Shown here piece after piece: positions 1-7,953 of a DNA stretch of 64,000 bases (positions within the stretch are counted from its first letter, which is position 1; every line of letters begins with the position of its first letter). Location: contig AP018533.1 in the NCBI GenBank assembly GCA_003573975.1, positions 310,001 through 374,000 on the forward strand. The letters run 5' to 3'. Source of the stretch: Clostridiales bacterium CCNA10. GTDB lineage: Bacteria; Bacillota; Clostridia; Oscillospirales; Oscillospiraceae. The notes below the pieces were generated by a model that saw only the letters and a program-made list of their open reading frames with translations, was not told where the DNA came from and made no database searches. Both the position numbers and the translations under genes were made by a program.

Positions 1-1
1 G

Positions 2-217
2 GACATCGAGGAACTGGTGGCACTGATGTGTTATATTCAGATCTCCCTGCTCGGGGTCGCTGGCTATATCAAGGTCGGAAACGCCCTTACGGAGCCAATG
101 ACCCCTGGCGACAGCATGGAAAATTACTGGTTCACGCCTATGTATTTTTCTGACGTATGGCACACAAGAAGAACCATTCGGACGTTTATGGATTTATTTA
201 AGGAGGATGCGACATGA
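2..217 (+). CDS. Unknown phage protein, C-terminal part
   Basis: The reading frame is open at the left edge, so the N-terminus lies outside the window. About 71 residues are visible, with a moderately hydrophobic stretch (MCYIQISLLGVAGY) followed by a polar tail. I do not recognise a family. The stop codon overlaps the start of the next gene (ATGA), which suggests translational coupling in an early phage operon. Confidence 0.6.
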   Translation, partial: DIEELVALMCYIQISLLGVAGYIKVGNALTEPMTPGDSMENYWFTPMYFSDVWHTRRTIRTFMDLFKEDAT

Positions 218-633
218 ATAAATGGCCAAGATGCGAGGACTGCGTGCGCGACAATTACCTTAGAGCGCCCGTCTGTCAAACCTGCGTTGCCGGAAGCAAT
301 TTTTTGCCCCGGGGACGCAGCAAGATTTACTACGAGTCTGTCCAGGAGATGAATCAGCCGCCGGCAGCTTATCGCGCTATGGTTCAGGCCTTGCGGAGGT
401 TTGACGATAGCGCTCTTGTTCCGGAGATTCTGGACGTGATGTTCAACGAGCCAGCCACTATCGTCTTCTGGGCCGATGGCACCAAGACTGTGGTCAAAGC
501 CGTTTACGACGAGTTCGATCCGGAGAAGGGGCTTGCTGTGGCGATTGCGAAGAAAGCTCTCGGCAACAAGGGCAACTACTACAATGTCATTGCAAAGTGG
601 ACGGACGAGTATCTTGAGAAAGAGGACAAGTGA
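214..633 (+). CDS. Conserved phage protein with N-terminal Cys pairs
   Basis: 139 residues. The N-terminus has two Cys pairs (CEDC and CQTC, residues 8-23) that could bind zinc. The C-terminal half carries a basic segment typical of an uncharacterised phage family (AIAKKALGNKGNYY). It begins in an ATGA overlap with the preceding gene and ends 6 bases before the helicase gene, so the three are probably co-transcribed. Function is unknown; nucleic-acid binding is only a guess. Confidence 0.7.
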   Translation: MNKWPRCEDCVRDNYLRAPVCQTCVAGSNFLPRGRSKIYYESVQEMNQPPAAYRAMVQALRRFDDSALVPEILDVMFNEPATIVFWADGTKTVVKAVYDEFDPEKGLAVAIAKKALGNKGNYYNVIAKWTDEYLEKEDK

Positions 634-639
634 TGCCCC

Positions 640-1914
640 GTGGCCATCCAGTTATATGACTACCAGCTCGAAGCTCTGAATCGGATGAAAAACGGCTGTA
701 TCCTCTGCGGCGGGGTTGGTTCGGGGAAGTCCCGGACCGGCCTCGCTTATTACTATGTGCAAGAGGGCGGCAAAGTGGGTACGGACGAGTATATTCCGAT
801 GAAGAATCCCAGAGACCTCTACATCATCACCACTGCACGAAAACGGGACACCTGTGAATGGCAGGGCGATTTGGCTCCGTTCCTGCTCTCCCCCACTCCG
901 GAGGCCAACTACTACAAAAACAAAGTGGTCATCGACTCCTGGAACAACATCGGTAAGTACGTTGACGTCAAGGACGCCTTCTTTATCTTTGATGAACAGC
1001 GGGTGGTGGGGTATGGCGCCTGGACCAAGGCGTTCCTCAAAATCGTAAAGTCGAATGACTGGCTTCTGCTCTCGGCCACGCCTGGCGATACCTGGCAGGA
1101 TTATATTCCGGTCTTCATCGCCAACGGGTTCTACCGCAACAAGACCGACTTTGTGGACCAGCATGTGATCTACGATTGGAGGGCCAAATACCCGAAGGTT
1201 GACGGCTACCGCAATACCGGAAGGCTAATCCGGCTTCGGGACAGGATTCTGGTCAACATGGATTTCAAGCGGCAGACAGTATCCCATCATGAGGACATCC
1301 GGGTTTCGTATGATATTTCCAGGTATAAGGACATCATGCGGACGCGATGGAATCCCTGGGAGGACAGGCCCATTGAAACCGCAGCCGAACTCTGCATGGC
1401 GCTTCGCCGGGTGACCAATTCGGATGAATCCCGGTCTGTTGCGATACTGGAAATCATGGAGGACCACCCCAGGGCCATCATCTTTTACAGCTACGACTAT
1501 GAGCTGGATATTTTGCGTTCACTCGGGTATCCGGAGGGTACGGAGGTTGCGGAGTGGAACGGTCACAAGCACCAGGAAATCCCTACCGGAAAAAAGTGGG
1601 TGTACCTCGTCCAGTACACCGCCGGCTGTGAGGGTTGGAACTGCATTACCACGGACACCATTATATTCTACTCGCAGCAGTATTCCTATAAGGTTGCCAC
1701 ACAGGCGGCCGGACGGATTGACCGGCTGAACACGCCCTACCGGGATCTCAACTACTACCACCTGAAGAGCTTTTCCGGGATTGACCTCGCCATCAGCAAG
1801 GCTCTGTCCAAGAAGAAGAACTTCAACGAGGGCAAGTTTGTCGGTTGGGCCACAAAGCCGTTGGAGGTGAACCCCAAGAGTCATGAACAGGAAAGACGTC
1901 GCAGAGCTGCTTAA
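640..1914 (+). CDS. Superfamily 2 DNA/RNA helicase
   Basis: 424 residues starting at GTG. Motif I is GGVGSGKS near residue 24, the Walker B position reads FDEQ near residue 119, motif III is LLSATPGD, and the C-terminal RecA-like domain has a Q/R-rich motif VI (ATQAAGRIDR). This is the architecture of phage SF2 ATPases that unwind or remodel nucleic acids during replication or recombination. DEQ replaces DEAD/DEAH, as in several phage members. Its 3' end overlaps the next gene by 32 bases. Confidence 0.85.
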   Translation: MAIQLYDYQLEALNRMKNGCILCGGVGSGKSRTGLAYYYVQEGGKVGTDEYIPMKNPRDLYIITTARKRDTCEWQGDLAPFLLSPTPEANYYKNKVVIDSWNNIGKYVDVKDAFFIFDEQRVVGYGAWTKAFLKIVKSNDWLLLSATPGDTWQDYIPVFIANGFYRNKTDFVDQHVIYDWRAKYPKVDGYRNTGRLIRLRDRILVNMDFKRQTVSHHEDIRVSYDISRYKDIMRTRWNPWEDRPIETAAELCMALRRVTNSDESRSVAILEIMEDHPRAIIFYSYDYELDILRSLGYPEGTEVAEWNGHKHQEIPTGKKWVYLVQYTAGCEGWNCITTDTIIFYSQQYSYKVATQAAGRIDRLNTPYRDLNYYHLKSFSGIDLAISKALSKKKNFNEGKFVGWATKPLEVNPKSHEQERRRRAA

Positions 1915-2209
1915 CCGCAGGCGGAGACAAATTCTCGTTCACAGCATCATTTATTACAAAATGGACGATAACCTCATTTCGGATAGCACCTGGTCGGCAT
2001 GGGCTACGGAGCTGGAAGAGCTTCAGAAGAAGTACCCCGACATCGCCGCCAAGGTTCCCTATGCAGAAGAATTCAAAGACTTCGACCACTCGACTGGTAT
2101 GAACCTGCCTTTGGATGACCCCTGGACAGTCAATAAGGCCCGACAGCTGCTTGCGATGAAGGACAGAGGATTCTGCATCCAATGTGAGCAGCTTGAAATT
2201 AAACTCTAA
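1883..2209 (+). CDS. LigA domain-Ia-like protein
   Basis: 108 residues. The segment around residues 18-55 (IIYYKMDDNLISDSTWSAWATELEELQKKYPDI) follows the pattern of domain Ia of NAD+-dependent DNA ligases, where a paired Tyr-Tyr and a short helical segment contact the nicotinamide half of NAD+. No adenylation domain follows, so it is a stand-alone Ia-like domain that could help a split ligase or bind NAD. It lies between the helicase and the HD hydrolase. The family assignment rests on motif resemblance only. Confidence 0.5.
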   Translation: MNRKDVAELLNRRRRQILVHSIIYYKMDDNLISDSTWSAWATELEELQKKYPDIAAKVPYAEEFKDFDHSTGMNLPLDDPWTVNKARQLLAMKDRGFCIQCEQLEIKL

Positions 2210-2222
2210 AAGGAGAAAGACG

Positions 2223-2840
2223 ATGAATGACGAAATTAAATTTGCGTCAGACCATAGCGATGTTGAAAGTCGCGTTTTCGCTTTTCGCAGTTGCATGGAG
2301 CCTGCTCTGCATCTGTTTCCGGAGAGCATCGTTGAGAGGTTGAAAGGAGGCGGCTTCTTTACGGCCCCGGCCAGCACCAAATACCATGGAGCATACGAGG
2401 GCGGTCTGTTCGAGCACAGTCTGAATGTGACCATCTCTCTGGTAGAACTCACAAAGCAGAATAGCCTGACGTGGGGACGCCCGGAATCGCCTTACATCAT
2501 CGGCATGTTCCATGATATTTGCAAGCAGGATCAATACCGGCATCCGGTTGACGCGACTTTCTATGGTGGCGGTGCCCCGATCCCTCTTGTTGATGAAAGC
2601 AAGTGGGAGTACGACCCCGATGCGGTTCTCAAAGGGCACGGGGAGAAGTCGGTGATGCTGCTTTCCCAGCATTTGTCCCTTACCATGGAAGAAATCCTGT
2701 GCATCCGTTATCACATGGGCGCCTTTGTAGACCAGAAAGAGTGGAACGACTACACAAGGGCAATTCATGCGTATCCGAACGTCCTCTGGACGCATACGGC
2801 AGACATGCTTGCGGCGCACATCCTGGAAGTTGACAAGTGA
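2223..2840 (+). CDS. HD-domain phosphohydrolase
   Basis: 205 residues. The ATG at 2223 is chosen because it follows AAAGGAGAAAGACG. The metal-binding pattern is visible as EHSLN (about residue 66), FHDICK (about residue 97) and later His/Asp residues (RYHMG, HTADM), matching HD superfamily phosphohydrolases that cleave nucleotides or cyclic nucleotides. A phage copy could hydrolyse host nucleotides or a signalling nucleotide; the substrate cannot be read from sequence. Confidence 0.75.
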   Translation: MNDEIKFASDHSDVESRVFAFRSCMEPALHLFPESIVERLKGGGFFTAPASTKYHGAYEGGLFEHSLNVTISLVELTKQNSLTWGRPESPYIIGMFHDICKQDQYRHPVDATFYGGGAPIPLVDESKWEYDPDAVLKGHGEKSVMLLSQHLSLTMEEILCIRYHMGAFVDQKEWNDYTRAIHAYPNVLWTHTADMLAAHILEVDK

Positions 2841-2880
2841 CCATACCTTATTATATTCTGTCTCAAAAGAGGTGAAAGGA

Positions 2881-3666
2881 ATGCTTGGCGCGATTGTTGG
2901 GGACATTGTTGGCTCCAGATTTGAACGGCATAACCACAAGTCCAAGGACTTTGAACTATTTACAGACCGGTGCCGGTTTACGGATGATACGGCCATGACG
3001 GTGGCCATCGCCAAAGCGCTGTTGGAGTGCAAAGGCGACTATACCGAGCTCAGCGATCACACAGTTCGGTGTATGCAGGAGATTGGGCGAAAGCACCCCA
3101 ATGCCGGGTACGGACAGATATTCTACCTCTGGCTCCACCATAAGAACCCGGGGCCCTACCGAAGCTATGGAAATGGCTCCGCCATGCGGGTAAGCCCGGT
3201 GGCTTATGTTGCCAAAACGGAAAAAGAATGTATCCAACTTGCCAAGGCAGTAACGCAGGTCAGTCACGATCATCCAGAGGGGATAAAAGGCGCGGAGGCT
3301 GCGGCTTTGGCTACTTGGGGTGCGATGCGTGGAATTCCAAAAGGAGCAATCCGGGCGCACATCGAGGAGTGGTATTATATTTTGGATTTCACCATTGACG
3401 AGATCCGGCCTAAATACCGCTTTGACGCAAGCTGTCAGGGCTCTGTTCCGCAGGCAATCAAGGCGTTTCTGGAGTCCGAGGACTTTGAAGATGCTATCCG
3501 CATCGCGGTCTCCCTCGGTGGGGACAGCGACACGATTGCGGCTATTGCCGGCGGGATCGCGGGAGCCTATTACGGCGTCCCGAACGACCTTAGACTGAAA
3601 GCAATAGAGTATCTGCCGGCAGAGTTCATTGATATTCTGGAAGACTTTGAGAGAAACTATTGTTGA
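2881..3666 (+). CDS. ADP-ribosylglycohydrolase family protein
   Basis: 261 residues. The start at 2881 follows GAGGTGAAAGGA. Family signatures are the N-terminal GAIVGDIVGS, the metal motif FTDDTAM (about residue 38), the YGNGSAMR block and the C-terminal GGDSDTIAAIAGGIAGAYYG. These enzymes (DraG/ARH type) remove ADP-ribose from proteins or nucleic acids using two Mg ions. In a phage it could reverse ADP-ribosylation by host defence or recycle ADP-ribose. A terminator follows directly. Confidence 0.9.
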   Translation: MLGAIVGDIVGSRFERHNHKSKDFELFTDRCRFTDDTAMTVAIAKALLECKGDYTELSDHTVRCMQEIGRKHPNAGYGQIFYLWLHHKNPGPYRSYGNGSAMRVSPVAYVAKTEKECIQLAKAVTQVSHDHPEGIKGAEAAALATWGAMRGIPKGAIRAHIEEWYYILDFTIDEIRPKYRFDASCQGSVPQAIKAFLESEDFEDAIRIAVSLGGDSDTIAAIAGGIAGAYYGVPNDLRLKAIEYLPAEFIDILEDFERNYC

Positions 3667-3676
3667 AACGCAAATC

Positions 3677-3711
3677 GAGGCCACCCTCATCTTCGGGGGT
3701 GGTCTTTTCTT
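3677..3711 (+). terminator. Rho-independent terminator
   Basis: Stem GGCCACCC pairs with GGGTGGTC around a CTCATCTTCG-type loop and is followed by TTTTCTT. It ends the transcript of the ADP-ribosylglycohydrolase block. Confidence 0.75.
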
Positions 3712-3731
3712 ATTATTAGGAGGCACTGCCA

Positions 3732-3917
3732 ATGGATAAAAAGCAGCTACAAGAGTTTATCAGCGCCATTGGGTCGATTGCGGAAACGGCCCTTCTCTTT
3801 TATCGGAGCACCCTGGCAGCGAAAGCAACTCCGGAGGAGGCCATGCGGCTGACCCAAGCCTTTATTGCGGCCATATTTTACGGCAACAAAAACAGCAGCT
3901 CCACTCCGGATCAGTGA
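3732..3917 (+). CDS. Small unknown phage protein
   Basis: 61 residues, largely helical, with an N-terminal MDKKQLQEFISAIGSIAETALLFYRSTL and a charged C-terminus. No family recognised. A good ribosome site (AGGAGGCACTGCC) precedes the ATG, and the next gene starts 12 bases after its stop with its own AAAGGAG site. Confidence 0.65.
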   Translation: MDKKQLQEFISAIGSIAETALLFYRSTLAAKATPEEAMRLTQAFIAAIFYGNKNSSSTPDQ

Positions 3918-3929
3918 AAGGAGAACATT

Positions 3930-4322
3930 ATGACGATTCAGGGATGGGTTCTCTTTGGGATTCTTGCTCTCTTTATTCTTTCGTTTGGCATCTTTGGAGC
4001 AATTATATTTGAAAAGATTGTCTGGAAGGTTCTTGGCATTGTAGCCGCCATGCTCCTCATCATCGGACTCTTTGCCGGGATGCGCTGGTATTATCAGAAT
4101 ACCGCCAGCGGTCAACGGGCAATGACCGACCAGAAAAGCGAACTGGACAATGGGCTCGAACGGACGGTGACGATTTACACGGCGGATGGTGAGATCATTG
4201 CACAGTACACTGGGAAAATTGACATTGAGGGCAATGACGGCGGCTACGTCCTCTTTGACTATGAGGGGAAGCGCTACACCTACTATAACTGCTTTGTGGA
4301 GTCTATTGCGGACATTAAGTAG
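3930..4322 (+). CDS. Membrane protein with two N-terminal helices
   Basis: 130 residues. Two hydrophobic segments (about residues 6-29 and 33-51) are followed by a soluble domain of about 75 residues rich in beta-type sequence (TVTIYTADGEIIAQYTGKIDIEG, YVLFDYEGKRYTYY). It probably sits in the host inner membrane, but no family is recognised. The codon ATA, unusual in this DNA, occurs here inside a copy of the KATATT motif. Confidence 0.7.
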   Translation: MTIQGWVLFGILALFILSFGIFGAIIFEKIVWKVLGIVAAMLLIIGLFAGMRWYYQNTASGQRAMTDQKSELDNGLERTVTIYTADGEIIAQYTGKIDIEGNDGGYVLFDYEGKRYTYYNCFVESIADIK

Positions 4323-4358
4323 GGTACGGACGAAAAATTATATTTAAGAGGTAAGACT

Positions 4359-4643
4359 ATGGCTGGATTGAATTGTGAAATCAGATGGGAAACCCGGCTC
4401 TGTGAGGTAGATGGCGAGCTTGGATATTTCCATTGCTGGGAACATTGGTCCAATGTGATAGATGCGAGTCCGCTGCGGGGGGGTCATCCCGGAGGCCAGA
4501 TTAGGCAAGTCTATGGAATTGTCGAGTTTAAGGACGGCGTCCGGCGGATTGACCCTGCAAAAATCAAGTTCTGCGACGACGAAAACGCTATTCTGGCGGA
4601 GATGGAGAAACACAATCGCGCCGGTAAATTGGAGGGTCAGTAA
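4359..4643 (+). CDS. Unknown phage protein, barrel-like
   Basis: 94 residues rich in Trp, aromatic and acidic residues, suggesting a small beta-barrel. It overlaps the next start by one base (TAATG), so the two are probably translated together. No known domain recognised. Confidence 0.65.
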   Translation: MAGLNCEIRWETRLCEVDGELGYFHCWEHWSNVIDASPLRGGHPGGQIRQVYGIVEFKDGVRRIDPAKIKFCDDENAILAEMEKHNRAGKLEGQ

Positions 4644-4828
4644 TGAAAGTTTGTATTTTATCGAATGATGACCCCGCGGCCTTTCAAAGCTCGATCAATG
4701 CTTTTATCGCTGACAAAAAGGTCATCGACATCAAGTATCAGAGCATGAACCTGACGCTCAAGTTTACGAATGGGGTTCCTTCGGAATCAATCATCGTGGA
4801 TCGTGCGCTCATCATCTATGAAGAATGA
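4643..4828 (+). CDS. Cse60-like small protein
   Basis: 61 residues. The core (INAFIADKKVIDIKYQSM) and the C-terminal ALIIYEE match the Bacillus sporulation protein Cse60 in length and pattern. Its role in phages is unknown. The 3' end overlaps the start of the next gene by 11 bases. Confidence 0.6.
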   Translation: MKVCILSNDDPAAFQSSINAFIADKKVIDIKYQSMNLTLKFTNGVPSESIIVDRALIIYEE

Positions 4829-5009
4829 GCAGATAGCGGCAGTTCGTTGCAAATGCGGACGCCCGGCACATATTTGGCATTCGCGGGATGGATATTTATG
4901 CGGGTGCATCAATCCGGACTGCGCCATCTCTTTAGAGAGGTCACAGAAGTCCAGAGCGGAATCGATCCAAAAGTGGAATGCAAAGATGAAAGGAGAATCT
5001 CATGAATAA
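4818..5009 (+). CDS. Small zinc-ribbon protein, Lar-like
   Basis: 63 residues from the ATG at 4818. Cysteines occur as CKCG (residues 11-14) and CGCINPDC (about residues 28-35), with a conserved-type Trp near the end, resembling the zinc ribbon of Lar restriction-alleviation proteins. Lar relieves type I restriction in lambdoid phages; sharing that role is an inference from the ribbon alone. Confidence 0.5.
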   Translation: MKNEQIAAVRCKCGRPAHIWHSRDGYLCGCINPDCAISLERSQKSRAESIQKWNAKMKGESHE

Positions 5010-5220
5010 CGAATGGCATCCCTGCCGGTATATCGATTGTACGTTGGAACATGACGACTCCTGGGTAGACGGAAAGTGGTATGAATGGGAAGATATTTAC
5101 GGCAACCGTGAAGTCGCTCGAATGAAACTCGACGCCATGGACCACTTTTATCCTAATACCAAAATCATCAAGGAAGAAAATGTCCGTCGTTACAGAGAGA
5201 TTATGGAAGGAGAAAACTGA
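5002..5220 (+). CDS. Unknown acidic phage protein
   Basis: 72 residues, rich in Trp, Tyr, Asp and Glu (WVDGKWYEWEDIYGN). It overlaps both neighbours (8 bases upstream, 1 base downstream), typical of a tightly packed early operon. No family recognised. Confidence 0.6.
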   Translation: MNNEWHPCRYIDCTLEHDDSWVDGKWYEWEDIYGNREVARMKLDAMDHFYPNTKIIKEENVRRYREIMEGEN

Positions 5221-5465
5221 TGTTCGTTGTGAGAGACTGGACGCGAAACCCTTCTTACACCATGGTAAGCAACGACGTTAAAGACGTCCGCGATATTGTT
5301 ATCGGCATTACCGGAGATGAAACGATTGGCGACCATGTGCTTCTTCATCTTGGGCATATGATTTTTGGACAATTTTTAGTATGGGGTCCGCTTGTCATCA
5401 GGTGCGTTCCGGATGAAGATGCTCAGGCATTACATTTGAAAGGAGAAAACGATGCTGATCATTAA
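5220..5465 (+). CDS. Unknown phage protein
   Basis: 81 residues, mixed alpha/beta with no membrane segment. It overlaps the next small gene, whose ribosome site (AAAGGAGAAAACG) lies inside its last codons. No family recognised. Confidence 0.6.
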   Translation: MFVVRDWTRNPSYTMVSNDVKDVRDIVIGITGDETIGDHVLLHLGHMIFGQFLVWGPLVIRCVPDEDAQALHLKGENDADH

Positions 5466-5628
5466 GACAGCGGAAGACCGAGAACGCTGCACGTCTTGTT
5501 ATGGCAACATCATCGTTGAGTTGACCATGGAAGAAGTCGTTGCCCTGTTCTCAGGAGCAACGCTCGGCGATCCGAACTTTAATGAATATGGGATATTCAT
5601 TCGATTAGAAGGCTCCACACCTGTTTGA
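5452..5628 (+). CDS. Unknown 58-residue phage protein
   Basis: An ATG at 5452 follows GAAAGGAGAAAACG and opens 58 codons ending at TGA 5626-5628. The product has one CxxC (CTSC) and a mixed helix/strand composition. The ribosome site and close packing with both neighbours support a real gene. Function unknown. Confidence 0.6.
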   Translation: MLIIKTAEDRERCTSCYGNIIVELTMEEVVALFSGATLGDPNFNEYGIFIRLEGSTPV

Positions 5629-5640
5629 AAGGAGAAACTA

Positions 5641-6024
5641 ATGGGTATTAAGTTTGAAGGTCAGGTCTTAAAATTTGGCACCGTGGATAAATGCAATAGA
5701 AAATTTGCCCCGGACTGCAAGATCACGTTCCCCGAGAAAATCCCGGTAGCCTACAACTTCGATATGGATGAAATAATCGGACATGCTGATATTTCCAAGG
5801 TGGAGGACGGACTCAAAGGCGTGGTATCATTGTTCGATACGAATATTCTCCCTGGAAACGAGTATTTCGTTGGCGGATATTATACCAGGATCAAGACGCA
5901 TGTGGAGGATTACATCACCGTCATCGATTCTGGTAGATTGGTCAGCATGAGTATCGTTCCGGAGCATAATGTCGCTGATGAAAATTTGAAAGTTAGGAGA
6001 GTTGGACCCAATGCTGAAAATTGA
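5641..6024 (+). CDS. Unknown phage protein
   Basis: 127 residues beginning after GAAAGGAGAAACTA. The composition suggests a beta-rich fold (VLKFGTVDKCNRKFAPDCKITF, RLVSMSIVPEHN). It overlaps the ThyX-like gene by 14 bases. No family recognised with confidence. Confidence 0.65.
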   Translation: MGIKFEGQVLKFGTVDKCNRKFAPDCKITFPEKIPVAYNFDMDEIIGHADISKVEDGLKGVVSLFDTNILPGNEYFVGGYYTRIKTHVEDYITVIDSGRLVSMSIVPEHNVADENLKVRRVGPNAEN

Positions 6025-6730
6025 AAACACCGAGGTTTTGGGCTGGGGGCACGCCATTCATGGTATGCGCAATCCGATGAACCGTCTCCGCAACGCCGGC
6101 ACCGACCACCGGAAGTTCATGCGGATGATAACGGTCTATGTAGACCTGACTGGCCCTCTGTACTGGTGGAAGGAGTTCGATACCTACAAGGTGGGGACGG
6201 TGGCCAATTCCTGCTCCACAATGCACAAAATTGCGGCGAAGGAGTTTACGCTGGAGGATTTCAGCTATGAGCATTTGATTGATAAAGAGGTATTTGCGTA
6301 TCCTCTCGGAGGTGGTTGGAGAGGTCTTTCCCCAATCGAGATACTTAACGCAACCATTGAGTTGTTGAATAATGCCAGAAAATACTATCTGAGCATGGAG
6401 AAACAAAAAGTCCCCAAAGCAAGTGAGAAAGCCAAGGAAATTTGGTGGCAGATGATTCAGCTTCTCCCTTCCTCCTACAACCAGCGGCGAACGGTCATGC
6501 TCAACTATGAAGTGCTGGCCAATATCTACAAGAGCCGGCGGAATCACAAGCTGGATGAGTGGCACACCTTCTGCGACTGGATCGAGGGTTTGCCGTACAG
6601 TGAGCTGATTACTGGCTCCAGTTTGAAAGATATCCCCATTAGTAATGAAATCATGGAAGAGGCAAAACGAAGAGTCCATGAGGAGCTGAATACCCAGCTC
6701 GATCATTTCTGTAAATTACATGAGGGTTAA
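6011..6730 (+). CDS. ThyX-like phage protein
   Basis: 239 residues from the ATG at 6011. The motif RRNHKLDEWHTFCDWI (about residues 177-192) and the upstream LLPSSYNQRRTVMLNYEVL resemble the folate/dUMP region of flavin-dependent thymidylate synthase, which makes dTMP from dUMP. Proteins of this kind are common in gut phages and usually left unannotated. The full ThyX signature is not clear, so activity is uncertain. This is the longest stretch of the early region lacking KATATT motifs. Confidence 0.45.
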   Translation: MLKIENTEVLGWGHAIHGMRNPMNRLRNAGTDHRKFMRMITVYVDLTGPLYWWKEFDTYKVGTVANSCSTMHKIAAKEFTLEDFSYEHLIDKEVFAYPLGGGWRGLSPIEILNATIELLNNARKYYLSMEKQKVPKASEKAKEIWWQMIQLLPSSYNQRRTVMLNYEVLANIYKSRRNHKLDEWHTFCDWIEGLPYSELITGSSLKDIPISNEIMEEAKRRVHEELNTQLDHFCKLHEG

Positions 6731-6865
6731 ATGATGAATAAGGAACAGAAGTGGATCGAAAAGCACCCCATAACGTGGCTTTTGATGCAGAAAATAGGGG
6801 AGTTTCTGTGGTTCTTTGCCAAGTTCTCTGTCTGTATGCTTTTGTGGTGGGCGATACACCTCTGA
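6731..6865 (+). CDS. Small membrane protein
   Basis: 44 residues starting directly after the ThyX-like stop codon (TAA ATG). The C-terminal half (FLWFFAKFSVCMLLWWAIHL) forms one transmembrane helix. Close coupling supports it being real; function unknown. Confidence 0.5.
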   Translation: MMNKEQKWIEKHPITWLLMQKIGEFLWFFAKFSVCMLLWWAIHL

Positions 6866-6895
6866 TTGACACTCTTCGGCCAAGCATGGTATGAT
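6866..6895 (+). promoter_or_regulatory. Sigma-70-type promoter
   Basis: A perfect -35 box TTGACA (6866-6871), an 18-base spacer and TATGAT (6890-6895) form the clearest vegetative promoter of the left arm. It overlaps the stop codon of the small membrane protein and would start a transcript near 6902, feeding the gene at 6966. Confidence 0.65.
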
Positions 6896-6965
6896 GAACT
6901 TGGATAAGCCAAATCGACTATGCGCAAAAAGTGCAGCTCCTATTATGGAAGGAGGTTGTTAAGCT

Positions 6966-7169
6966 ATGGCCGAACGCAACAATTCTCACCTTCTGGATGG
7001 TGGTGATGATTCCATGGGCATGACAGACAACCAGTATAAGGGTATGCTTCTGGACCAGTTGGAAGACTGGCAGGAAGTCCTGGATCTGGCAATCAAGGCC
7101 GGGAACACCGAAATCCAGGAAAAGGTCGAGAAACAGATTCGCAAAATCAATGAAAAGCTGAAGTTCTAA
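6966..7169 (+). CDS. Small coiled-coil phage protein
   Basis: 67 residues. The C-terminal 45 residues are helical and strongly charged (QLEDWQEVLDLAIKAGNTEIQEKVEKQIRKINEKL), likely a coiled coil. The start follows GGAAGGAGGTTGTTAAGCT, and the gene is bracketed by a sigma-70 promoter and a terminator, so it may be a single-gene transcript. Confidence 0.65.
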   Translation: MAERNNSHLLDGGDDSMGMTDNQYKGMLLDQLEDWQEVLDLAIKAGNTEIQEKVEKQIRKINEKLKF

Positions 7170-7182
7170 ACCTCGACCAAAG

Positions 7183-7216
7183 GGAGAGCCTACGGAAACG
7201 TGGGCTCTCTTCTTTT
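7183..7216 (+). terminator. Rho-independent terminator
   Basis: Stem AGAGCC(T)ACG pairs with CGTGGGCTCT around GAAA, followed by TTCTTTTAT. Confidence 0.75.
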
Positions 7217-7238
7217 ATATTTGAAAGGGGGCGATCGG

Positions 7239-7406
7239 ATGGAAAAAATACTTCGACTAAACGAACAAGATATTGTCCAGGCACTTGCAGACCACTTCAA
7301 TGTGGATCGCGCCAAAGTAAACCTGACGGTCAAAATTAGGACAGAGGGATATGGCCCGACCGAGCATCAGTTTCCGGAAGTGAGCGCTGTTATCAAGGAG
7401 GGTTGA
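7239..7406 (+). CDS. Small unknown phage protein
   Basis: 55 residues; the ATG at 7239 follows TTGAAAGGGGGCGATCGG. The N-terminal part looks like a short DNA-binding helix pair (QDIVQALADHFNVDRAKVNLTVKI), but no family is assigned. It overlaps the following reading frame by a few bases. Confidence 0.55.
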   Translation: MEKILRLNEQDIVQALADHFNVDRAKVNLTVKIRTEGYGPTEHQFPEVSAVIKEG

Positions 7407-7408
7407 GC

Positions 7409-7588
7409 ATGGACATTCCAGGAATACGATGCTTGACCCGCATTCACATCAAAGTTTGCTCGCTGAAACCCACCCTGCTCATGTATGAAATGATGGCGAA
7501 AGAAATGGGCATATCTCTGCACTGTCCAAACTATATTGATATTTCACGGCTTCGCCCGGAGAAAGGACAAAAAGATGACGCTTCATGA
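7409..7588 (+). CDS. Small unknown phage protein
   Basis: 59 residues from the ATG at 7409 after GGAGGGTTGAGC. It overlaps the next gene. No recognisable domain. Confidence 0.5.
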   Translation: MDIPGIRCLTRIHIKVCSLKPTLLMYEMMAKEMGISLHCPNYIDISRLRPEKGQKDDAS

Positions 7589-7766
7589 AAAAGTAGTCCT
7601 ATCGGCTTACACCGGCATTTTGATGTGCGACTTTTCCGAAGTGCACAAGTACATCGAAAAACTCCTCGGCAGGCCGGTCTGGACGCATGAACTGGCCAGC
7701 GAGGCTCTGTGGTCCGAAATTAAGGAGAAAGCGAAGCCTGATTTTCACAAAATCATCGAGCCATAG
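7575..7766 (+). CDS. Conserved small phage protein
   Basis: 63 residues; the ATG at 7575 is preceded by GAGAAAGGACAAAAAG. The helical sequence with PVWTHELAS and a Trp/Lys-rich end belongs to a type often seen in phage early operons, function unknown. Confidence 0.55.
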   Translation: MTLHEKVVLSAYTGILMCDFSEVHKYIEKLLGRPVWTHELASEALWSEIKEKAKPDFHKIIEP

Positions 7767-7778
7767 GAGGGGGGTCCA

Positions 7779-7949
7779 ATGCGAAAGCTCTATGTTTGCA
7801 ATCGTAAGCGATGCGGCGACCGGTGTCACTATCCTGATTGCCGGCATACCACTGATATTTCCCATGCACTCAATGCTCCAACCTTCCCCAACGGCTTTGA
7901 GAAGGTGAAGCACAACGGTAACGTCTATTTTGTAGAGAGGGAGGATTGA
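7779..7949 (+). CDS. Cys/His-rich small protein
   Basis: 56 residues; the ATG at 7779 follows AGGAGGGGGGTCCA. Four Cys and several His cluster in residues 6-23 (CNRKRCGDRCHYPDCRH), a probable zinc site. Function unknown. Confidence 0.6.
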   Translation: MRKLYVCNRKRCGDRCHYPDCRHTTDISHALNAPTFPNGFEKVKHNGNVYFVERED

Positions 7950-7953
7950 TATT

